From Actinomycetes bacterium (lineage in GTDB: Bacteria; Actinomycetota; Thermoleophilia; Gaiellales; Gaiellaceae): 5,169 nt of DNA. Each line of letters opens with the position of its first letter. Position 1 is the stretch's first letter. The translations under genes were made by a program, and so were the position numbers. The notes under the pieces were generated by a model. That model saw nothing but the letters and a program-made list of their open reading frames with translations, had not been told where the DNA came from and did no database searches. The stretch lies in assembly GCA_030624785.1 (NCBI GenBank), contig JAUXJK010000177.1, positions 1 to 5,169 on the forward strand. Direction: 5' to 3'. Positions 1-5,169 of this stretch are shown piece by piece.

Positions 1-1194
1 GATCTCGTAGCCGACGAACCGGGCACGCTTCCGGCTCTCGAGGTCGATTCGGAAACCCCGTATCTACTGATCTACACCTCCGGCACCACGGGTGAACCGA
101 AGGGCGCTGTGCATGTCCAGGGAGGCTTCCTCGTGGCGATAGCGCGCGAAGCGATTTACCAGGCTGATGCCAAACCCGGCGACGTCTTCCACTTCGCAAC
201 CGACATGGGCTGGATCATGGGCCCATGGCTCGTGGTCGGCGCTGGAGTTGCCGGATCGACAATCGTCTTCACAGAGGGTGCGCCTGACTGGCCAAACGAC
301 CGGCTGTGGAAGCTGATCGAGCAGGAGCGCGTCAGCCTGCTCGGCATCTCCCCCACGCTTGTCCGTGCCCTGATCCCGCACGGCGATCCCGACGCGGATC
401 TGAGCTCGCTGCGACTGATGGTTACAACAGGCGAGCCCTGGAACGCCGGCCCGTATGACTGGCTGTTCGAGACGATCGGCGAGGGCCGCTGTCCAATCAT
501 CAACTGCTCTGGTGGAACAGAGGTCGGTGCCTGCTTCCTCTCACCCTCGCCGGCGATCCCGATCAAGGCGATGTCGCTCGGCTTCGCGGCACTCGGGATG
601 GACGTCGATGTCGTTGACGAGAACGGCAACCCCGTCCGGGGCGAGGTTGGCGAGCTCGCGTGCCGCAAGCCGTGGCCGGGCATGACACGCGGCTTCTGGC
701 GAGACAACGAGCGCTATCTCGACACCTACTGGCGTCGGATACCCGGTCTCTGGATGCACGGAGACTGGGCGACCGTCGACGAAGATGGCTACTGGTTTCT
801 CCATGGACGCTCCGACGACACGCTGAACGTCGCGGGCAAGCGGATCGGGCCCGCCGAGCTCGAGTCGGCCGCGGTGGGTCACACAGATGTCGTGGAAGCC
901 GCGGCAGTTGGCGTTCCCGACGAGGTCAAAGGCGAGGTCGCCTGGATCTTTTGCGTTGCCCCCGACGCGTCCGACCCGCAAGCCCTCCTAAGGGAGGTCT
1001 CAGACCTCGTGAGCGCGGAACTCGGGAAGGCGTTCAAGCCGGCTCGCGTCCTCCTCGTGGAGGAGCTACCCAAGACCCGGAGCGCAAAGATCGTGCGACG
1101 CGCCGTTCGCGCGGCCGCGCTCGGGAAGGATCCCGGAGACCTCTCATCGGTCGAGAATCCAGAATCGGTGAAGCTGATTGCTCGCTCCGTCTGA
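1..1194 (+). CDS. Acyl-CoA synthetase (AMP-forming), acetyl-CoA synthetase-like, 5' truncated
   Basis: This is the C-terminal part (397 residues) of an ANL-superfamily adenylate-forming ligase. The family activates a carboxylate with ATP to an acyl-adenylate and then transfers it to CoA. The reading frame is open from base 1, so the start lies upstream; with a family length of about 550-650, some 200 residues or more are missing. Visible motifs, in window residues, are the P-loop YTSGTTGEPKG (25-35), the acetyl-CoA-synthetase-like DMGWIMG (68-74), the A5 motif GGTEVG (171-176), HGDW with the ATP-ribose Asp (253-256), the hinge GRSDD (269-273), NVAGKR (276-281), and the A10 motif PKTRSAK with catalytic Lys363. 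Acetyl-CoA synthetase proper has Trp-Trp-Gln before Thr-Glu in A5. Here this is Ser-Gly-Gly, so the pocket Trp is Gly and acetate is unlikely to be the preferred substrate (inference). An internal GTG at 109 is not the start, because it falls inside the P-loop motif. The 3' end overlaps the next gene by 17 bases. Confidence 0.93.
   Translation, partial: DLVADEPGTLPALEVDSETPYLLIYTSGTTGEPKGAVHVQGGFLVAIAREAIYQADAKPGDVFHFATDMGWIMGPWLVVGAGVAGSTIVFTEGAPDWPNDRLWKLIEQERVSLLGISPTLVRALIPHGDPDADLSSLRLMVTTGEPWNAGPYDWLFETIGEGRCPIINCSGGTEVGACFLSPSPAIPIKAMSLGFAALGMDVDVVDENGNPVRGEVGELACRKPWPGMTRGFWRDNERYLDTYWRRIPGLWMHGDWATVDEDGYWFLHGRSDDTLNVAGKRIGPAELESAAVGHTDVVEAAAVGVPDEVKGEVAWIFCVAPDASDPQALLREVSDLVSAELGKAFKPARVLLVEELPKTRSAKIVRRAVRAAALGKDPGDLSSVENPESVKLIARSV
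1167..1172 (+). promoter_or_regulatory. Ribosome binding site for the TTG-started PLP enzyme
   Basis: GGTGAA lies five bases before the TTG at 1178, inside the end of the ligase gene. It decides the start: a TGA at 1175-1177 sits in frame directly before this TTG, so no longer start is possible. The placement inside the upstream gene fits translational coupling. Confidence 0.45.
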
Positions 1195-2224
1195 GTTCGT
1201 CAACACGACCGGCTACCTCAACACGACCACCTACGGTCTTCCGCCGAAGGCCACGCTACGCGCTCTTCGACGCGCCTCTGACCAGTGGGCGAATCGCGCT
1301 GACTGGATGGCCTGGGAAGAGGATGGTGAGGAGTGCCGAGAGCTGTTCGCGCGCATTGTCGGCATGTCACCGACGAACCTCGCCCTCATACCGGCGGTTT
1401 CGCTGGCCGCTGGTCTCGTCGCTGCCAGCCTGCCCGCCGGCCCAGGCGACAACGTCGTGATCCACGAGAACGACTTCACGTCGACGGTGCTCGCATTTGA
1501 TGCCCTTGCATCACGCGGCGTCGAGATCCGACAGGCGCCACTCGATGGGCTCGCAGAGGCGGCAGACGAGAACACAGCGCTCGTGGCAGTGAGCCTCGTA
1601 CAGTCAGCCGATGGGCGGGTTGCGGATCTTGACGCGCTTGCCCGCACCGGAGCTCGACTCTTCGTTGACGGCAGCCAGGCGGTCGGAGCCGTCGAGGTGG
1701 ATGCGAGCAGGATCGACTACTTCGCCTGCCACGCCTACAAGTGGCTCCTCTGCCCGCGCGGCCTCGGCTTTCTCTCCATCCGTGATGACCGACTCCAGGA
1801 GCTATGGCCATGCCTTTCCGGCTGGAAGGCACGATCCGATCCCTATGAACGATTTTACGGGATACCGGACACGTTGACGGACGACGCGCGCCTCCACGAT
1901 GTTTCCCTGTCCTGGTTCGCCGCTGCCGGTGCTAAAGAGAGCCTCGCCCTCATATTGAGCCTCGGGCCCGAGGCCATTGCCGCGCACAACATCAAGCTTG
2001 CCAGCGAGTTCACAACGGCACTCGATCTCGACGAACCCGAGAGCCCGATCGTGCAAGTCACGGTCGCCGATCCCAACCGCGTCAGGCAACGTCTCGAAGC
2101 GGCTGGTGTCGCTTGCGCTGTACGTGCCGGTTCGATCCGCGTCGCGTTTCATCTCTACAACGACAGCAACGACGTTGCTCTCGCAGCTGATGTGCTCAGG
2201 GCAGAACGCGGGCGCGGCACGTGA
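1178..2224 (+). CDS. Aminotransferase class V-fold PLP-dependent enzyme, substrate unknown
   Basis: This is a 348-residue fold-type I PLP enzyme of the class V aminotransferase / NifS-like superfamily. Visible features are the N-terminal YLNTTTYGLPP (13-23), FVDGSQAVGA with the Asp164 that contacts the PLP ring nitrogen (162-171), HAYKWLLCPRGLGFL with the Schiff-base Lys188 (185-199), and the C-terminal GSIRVAFHLYND with the likely substrate-carboxylate Arg321 (318-329). In SufS-type cysteine desulfurases a catalytic-Cys loop (GHHCAQP-like) follows the VRTG segment. Here VRAG runs straight into SIRVAF, so that loop is missing and desulfurase activity is unlikely. The protein is also shorter than SufS (about 400). 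It could be an aminotransferase, lyase, epimerase or EgtE-like C-S lyase; no egt genes are seen nearby. The TTG start is forced by an in-frame TGA just upstream and is supported by GGTGAA. It overlaps the acyl-CoA synthetase gene by 17 bases, which suggests one operon and a related substrate. Residues 8-19 come from an 18-base tandem duplication. Confidence 0.88.
   Translation: MLAPSEFVNTTGYLNTTTYGLPPKATLRALRRASDQWANRADWMAWEEDGEECRELFARIVGMSPTNLALIPAVSLAAGLVAASLPAGPGDNVVIHENDFTSTVLAFDALASRGVEIRQAPLDGLAEAADENTALVAVSLVQSADGRVADLDALARTGARLFVDGSQAVGAVEVDASRIDYFACHAYKWLLCPRGLGFLSIRDDRLQELWPCLSGWKARSDPYERFYGIPDTLTDDARLHDVSLSWFAAAGAKESLALILSLGPEAIAAHNIKLASEFTTALDLDEPESPIVQVTVADPNRVRQRLEAAGVACAVRAGSIRVAFHLYNDSNDVALAADVLRAERGRGT
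1199..1234 (+). repeat. In-frame 18-base tandem duplication, two copies
   Basis: Units 1199-1216 and 1217-1234 match at 15 of 18 bases and share an exact 11-base core, TCAACACGACC. They encode VNTTGY and LNTTTY (residues 8-19 of the PLP enzyme). The second copy corresponds to the family's usual N-terminal YLNTxxYG segment; the first looks like an extra copy. Confidence 0.7.
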
Positions 2225-2261
2225 GTCGGGGGCGACGGTTCGCGTCCAGCAAGAGGGATTT

Positions 2262-2274
2262 CGACCCCGGGTCG
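2262..2274. repeat. Short inverted repeat upstream of nadE
   Basis: CGACCCCGGGTCG is a perfect six-base inverted repeat around a central C, ending one base before the -10-like TATCCT at 2276. It could be an operator, or chance in GC-rich DNA. No T-tract follows, so it is not an intrinsic terminator. No known regulator site is recognised in it. Confidence 0.25.
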
Positions 2275-2275
2275 G

Positions 2276-2281
2276 TATCCT
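2276..2281 (+). promoter_or_regulatory. Possible -10 box for nadE
   Basis: TATCCT fits the actinobacterial TANNNT -10 pattern and ends ten bases before the nadE ATG, which predicts a leader of only a few bases. I see no good -35 match at 16-19 bases upstream. This hexamer pattern is common by chance, so the call is weak. Confidence 0.22.
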
Positions 2282-2291
2282 CGGAAATGCT

Positions 2292-4007
2292 ATGCGTCTA
2301 GGCCTCGCACAGCTCAATTCGACCGTCGGCGACCTCGAAGGGAACAGGCGCCGAATAGTGACCATGCTTCAAGACGCCCGAGGCCAGGGCGTCGACCTCG
2401 TCCTCTTTCCAGAGCTTGCGATCACGGGCTACCCGCCAGAAGATCTACTCCTGCGGCCAGCCTTCGTGCATCAGGCTCGTCGGGAGCTTGATGCGATTGC
2501 CGAGGAGTGCGTCGAAATCACCGCCCTCGTTGGCTTTCCCGAGCTCGATCGAGATCTCTTCAACGCATGCGCCGTGTGTACCGGTGGCAAGACAACTGCT
2601 GTCTATCGCAAGCGCTACCTGCCCAACTATGGAGTCTTCGACGAGCACCGCTACTTCCAGAGTCGCCACGAGCTCTTGCTGCTCCAGCTCGGAGACTCGC
2701 TGGTCGGTCCAACTGTGTGCGAGGACATCTGGCAGCCAGGGCCGCCCGCCACGGATCTTGCGCTGGCCGGTGCTCACGTGATCGCGAACATTTCGGCCTC
2801 GCCGTTCCAGCTAGGCAAGGGCGCAGAGCGCGAGCGGATGCTCGCGACCCGTGCGCGCGACAACGCTTGTTGGGTGGCCTTCGTCAACGCGGTCGGTGGC
2901 CAAGATGAGCTCATCTTTGACGGACACTCGCTCGTACTAGACGAGGAGGGCGAGATCGTCGCGCGAGCTCCAGCCTTCGAGGAGGCTCTCCTCGTAGTTG
3001 ACATCGACACCGCGAGCACGGTCTCCCAGCGACTCCGGGAAACCCGCCGACGCGGCCTCGTGCGGGAGCGTGGCGGCCCGCCGGAGGCGACAGTCGTTGA
3101 TCTGGGTACAGCGCACGCGACTCCGGATGATGTCGATCCTCTACTCGCGCCTGCGCTGTCGGAGCTGGAGGAGATGCGTCGGGCCCTTGTACTCGGGCTG
3201 CGCGACTATGTACGCAAGAACGGGTTCAGCGACACGGTTGTTGGAATCTCGGGCGGCATCGATTCAGCGCGGACTGCCGCGCTCGCGGTCGAAGCACTTG
3301 GGTCTGAACACGTCGTCCTCGTCTCAATGCCTTCTCGCTACTCCTCCACCGACACGCAACACGACGCTCGCCTCATCTCGGAGACGCTCGAAACGCGCTT
3401 TCTCGAGCTTCCCATCGAGCACGCAGTTGAGTCGTTTGCCCAGCTCCTCGAGGATCCGTTTCGCGATACCGAGGCGGGGGTCGCCGAGGAGAACATCCAG
3501 GCTCGCATCCGAGGGACGTTGCTCATGGCGTTGAGCAACAAGTTCGGCTGGCTGCTTCTTGCGACCGGCAACAAGAGCGAGTACTCGGTTGGCTACGCCA
3601 CGCTCTATGGCGATATGGCGGGGGGTTTCGCGCTGATCAAGGACGTCTACAAGACGGACGTGTTCAGGCTCGCACGCCATCTCAACGAGCAGGCTGGCCG
3701 CGAACTCATTCCGGTATCGACGATAGAACGAGCGCCAAGCGCCGAACTTCGTCCCGAGCAGCGCGACGAGGACTCGCTACCGCCATACGAGGACCTCGAC
3801 GCCATTCTCGAGTCCTACGTCGAGCTCGACCGCTCTCGCGACGAGATCGTGGCCGACGGCTTCAACGACGAGGTCGTCGACCGCGCGATCAGGCTGACCG
3901 ACCGTGCCGAGTACACGCGGCGCCAGGCGCCGCCCGGCGTGAAGCTACGTTCGAAGGCCTTTGGCCGTGATCGCCGGCTTCCCATCACGAACGCCTGGCG
4001 CCCCTAA
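2292..4007 (+). CDS. nadE: Glutamine-dependent NAD+ synthetase
   Basis: This 571-residue, two-domain cytoplasmic enzyme makes NAD+ from nicotinic acid adenine dinucleotide, ATP and glutamine, the last step of NAD+ biosynthesis. The N-terminal nitrilase-fold glutaminase domain (about 1-250) has the catalytic triad: Glu41 in LFPELAITGYPP, Lys107 in YRKRYLPNYG, and Cys143 in GPTVCEDIW. The C-terminal synthetase domain (about 290-571) has the ATP P-loop SGGIDS (320-325), MPSRYSS (346-352), TGNKSEYSVGYATLYGDM (425-442), the KDVYKTDVFRLA segment (450-461), and the conserved end FGRDRRLPITN (557-567). Length is normal for the family. The frame stays open upstream into the previous gene, but ATG 2292 is chosen because MRLGLAQLNSTVGDLEGN is the usual family N-terminus. 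Only a weak GGAAA ribosome site (2283-2287) precedes it. Residue 327, just after the P-loop, is Arg where relatives usually have Leu. The gene starts 67 bases after the PLP-enzyme gene and ends 68 bases before the peptidase gene. Confidence 0.97.
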   Translation: MRLGLAQLNSTVGDLEGNRRRIVTMLQDARGQGVDLVLFPELAITGYPPEDLLLRPAFVHQARRELDAIAEECVEITALVGFPELDRDLFNACAVCTGGKTTAVYRKRYLPNYGVFDEHRYFQSRHELLLLQLGDSLVGPTVCEDIWQPGPPATDLALAGAHVIANISASPFQLGKGAERERMLATRARDNACWVAFVNAVGGQDELIFDGHSLVLDEEGEIVARAPAFEEALLVVDIDTASTVSQRLRETRRRGLVRERGGPPEATVVDLGTAHATPDDVDPLLAPALSELEEMRRALVLGLRDYVRKNGFSDTVVGISGGIDSARTAALAVEALGSEHVVLVSMPSRYSSTDTQHDARLISETLETRFLELPIEHAVESFAQLLEDPFRDTEAGVAEENIQARIRGTLLMALSNKFGWLLLATGNKSEYSVGYATLYGDMAGGFALIKDVYKTDVFRLARHLNEQAGRELIPVSTIERAPSAELRPEQRDEDSLPPYEDLDAILESYVELDRSRDEIVADGFNDEVVDRAIRLTDRAEYTRRQAPPGVKLRSKAFGRDRRLPITNAWRP

Positions 4008-4010
4008 CAC

Positions 4011-4037
4011 GCTCGCCAGCGCGCGGCCCCGGTGAGC
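4011..4037 (+). other. Potential RNA hairpin downstream of nadE
   Basis: GCTCGCC (4011-4017) can pair with GGTGAGC (4031-4037) as a seven-base stem with one G-U pair and a 13-base GC-rich loop, starting four bases after the nadE stop. No T-run follows (TCGCGGTTAACG), so a canonical intrinsic terminator is not supported. It could slow transcription, protect an mRNA end, or be a by-product of GC-rich sequence. Confidence 0.22.
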
Positions 4038-4062
4038 TCGCGGTTAACGACCCCCAGCGAAC

Positions 4063-4068
4063 TAGGAT
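4063..4068 (+). promoter_or_regulatory. Possible -10 box for a leaderless M16 peptidase transcript
   Basis: TAGGAT matches the TANNNT -10 pattern and ends seven bases before ATG 4076, the spacing expected if transcription begins at the start codon, as in many actinobacterial leaderless mRNAs. The same bases contain AGGA (4064-4067), which could instead be a Shine-Dalgarno site eight bases before the ATG. Sequence alone cannot separate the two readings. No clear -35 box is seen. Confidence 0.3.
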
Positions 4069-4075
4069 GGCCCCC

Positions 4076-5169
4076 ATGAACGCATTCGAAACAACCACAC
4101 TGTCCAACGGCCTTCGCGTCGTTACCGCACCCATGGAGCACGCAAAGTCGGTGGCGTGTTTCATCATGATCGCCGCCGGCTCCCGCTACGAGGTGCAAAG
4201 CGCGAACGGAATCGCGCACTTCGCCGAGCACATGTTCTTCAAGGGCACCGAGCGGCGCCCGAGCGCACGAGACATCGCAGGCGAGATCGACGCGATCGGC
4301 GGCGAGTTCAACGCCTTCACGGGTAAGGAATACACCGGCTACTACGTCAAATGCGCTGCCGAGCATCGAGACACCGCGCTCGATGTGCTGGTCGACATGC
4401 TGCGCAATTCTCGCTTCGATCCTGAAGAGATCGAGCGCGAGAAGGGTGTGATTATCGAAGAGATGAACATGTACATCGATACCCCGCGCGACTACATCGA
4501 CTCGGTATACGACGAGCTCCTTTACGGAGACCAGCCGCTCGGGTGGGACATCATCGGCACCAAGGAGACGGTGAAGGCGGCTGACCGTGACACGTTTCTC
4601 GAGTATCTCGATCGCTGGTATCGAGCACCGCGCATGGTGGCTGGTGTCGGCGGCGCACTCGGCGAAGATCTCATCCCTCGTCTCGAGGAGCTGCTCGGCG
4701 ATGTGGCAGACGGCTCTGCCGAGGAGCCGGCTCGTGTCAACCTGAGCCAGTCCGGTGCGCGCGTAAAGGCGCATCACAAGGAGTCGGACCAGGCGCACCT
4801 GCGTTTCGGTGTCCACAGCTATCCGATTGAGCATCCCGACCGCTACGCACTCGGCATGCTCGCCACTGTTCTTGGCGGCGGAATGTCATCACGGCTGTTC
4901 ACCGAGGTACGAGAACGACGTGGGCTCGCGTACTACATCTACGCGCACAACCACGGCTACACCGACGCCGGCACGCTCTATGCACAGGGCGGCGTAGACA
5001 TCGCTCGAATTGACGAGGCCATCGAGACGATCGTTGCCGAGTTTCGGCGGATCGCAGAGGAACCCGTCGCCGACGACGAGCTCGAGAAGGCTCGCAACTA
5101 CTCGAAGGGGCGCCTCGTTCTTGGGCTCGAAGACCCGCGAGGGCTCATCATGTTCGGCCTGCGCGGCGC
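4076..5169 (+). CDS. M16 family zinc metallopeptidase (processing-peptidase-like), 3' truncated
   Basis: The first 364 residues of a peptidase related to mitochondrial processing peptidase beta subunit and bacterial M16B proteases, which cleave peptides using zinc. The inverted zinc motif HxxEH is present as HFAEH (His48, Glu51, His52), and the third ligand Glu129 in GVIIEEM lies exactly 76 residues further on, matching the family rule HxxEHx76E. All expected catalytic metal ligands are therefore intact. Other family segments are LSNGLRVV (9-16), EHMFFKGT (51-58), GGEFNAFTGKEYTGYY (75-90), and the second-domain signature SSRLFTEVRERRGLAY (271-286). There is no signal peptide or membrane segment, so it is probably cytoplasmic. 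Family members are usually about 410-430 residues, so some 50-60 are missing past the window edge. The start at 4076 is preferred for its AGGA or leaderless spacing; an in-frame ATG at 4067 would add only three residues. It lies 68 bases after nadE on the same strand. Confidence 0.95.
   Translation, partial: MNAFETTTLSNGLRVVTAPMEHAKSVACFIMIAAGSRYEVQSANGIAHFAEHMFFKGTERRPSARDIAGEIDAIGGEFNAFTGKEYTGYYVKCAAEHRDTALDVLVDMLRNSRFDPEEIEREKGVIIEEMNMYIDTPRDYIDSVYDELLYGDQPLGWDIIGTKETVKAADRDTFLEYLDRWYRAPRMVAGVGGALGEDLIPRLEELLGDVADGSAEEPARVNLSQSGARVKAHHKESDQAHLRFGVHSYPIEHPDRYALGMLATVLGGGMSSRLFTEVRERRGLAYYIYAHNHGYTDAGTLYAQGGVDIARIDEAIETIVAEFRRIAEEPVADDELEKARNYSKGRLVLGLEDPRGLIMFGLRG

Noticed and set aside
109..111. 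GTG as the start of the acyl-CoA synthetase
   Set aside because: The P-loop YTSGTTGEPKG is encoded just upstream in the same open frame, so the true start lies before the window.
660..1460. A 266-codon plus-strand frame crossing the ligase/PLP-enzyme junction
   Set aside because: It overlaps two well-supported genes, and its product is Arg/Ser-rich low-complexity, typical of a shifted frame in GC-rich DNA.
1977..2291. Upstream extension of the nadE frame by 105 codons
   Set aside because: It overlaps the PLP-enzyme gene and has no family similarity, whereas the NadE N-terminal motif begins exactly at ATG 2292.
1802..2365. A 187-codon minus-strand frame across the PLP-enzyme/nadE junction
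   Set aside because: It is antisense to two recognised genes, with no recognisable domain and no evident ribosome site.
4008..4062. Intrinsic terminator between nadE and the M16 gene
   Set aside because: The stem at 4011-4037 is imperfect and is not followed by a T-run; it is kept only as a possible hairpin.
4004..4834. A 276-codon open frame on the minus strand opposite the M16 gene
   Set aside because: It lies antisense to a protein with every M16 motif in order. Long antisense frames are common in GC-rich coding DNA, and the product shows no recognisable domain.

Overview
The window is high-GC bacterial DNA (roughly 60-65% by eye). It is almost fully coding, with four genes on the + strand and only two short gaps (67 and 68 bases). 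The glutamine-dependent NAD+ synthetase resembles the actinobacterial type. Together with the GC content, the use of GTG/TTG starts and -10-like TANNNT boxes close to start codons, this suggests a high-GC actinobacterium, possibly a deep-branching one such as Thermoleophilia. That assignment is inference from protein style, not a phylogeny.

Layout. Bases 1-1194 are the C-terminal ~397 residues of an ANL-superfamily acyl-CoA/acetyl-CoA synthetase-like ligase whose 5' end lies before the window. Its stop is overlapped by 17 bases by a class V aminotransferase-fold PLP enzyme (1178-2224) starting at TTG. These two look translationally coupled and probably act on related substrates, but the substrate cannot be read from sequence. 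After 67 bases comes nadE (2292-4007), a complete two-domain glutamine-dependent NAD+ synthetase. After another 68 bases comes an M16 zinc metallopeptidase (4076 to the window end, 3' truncated).

How they fit together. The ligase and the PLP enzyme form the only pair tight enough to imply a shared pathway. nadE (last step of NAD+ synthesis) and the M16 peptidase are housekeeping-type genes that share direction and perhaps transcription. Each has its own plausible -10-like box just upstream. No RNA gene, mobile element, CRISPR array or convincing intrinsic terminator was seen.

No clear new defence or mobile system is present. The observations most worth checking are: the ligase/PLP-enzyme pair, in which the ligase lacks the acetate-pocket Trp and the PLP enzyme lacks the cysteine desulfurase loop; an in-frame 18-base tandem duplication at the start of the PLP enzyme; an Arg replacing the usual Leu beside the NadE P-loop; and near-leaderless promoter candidates in both gaps.
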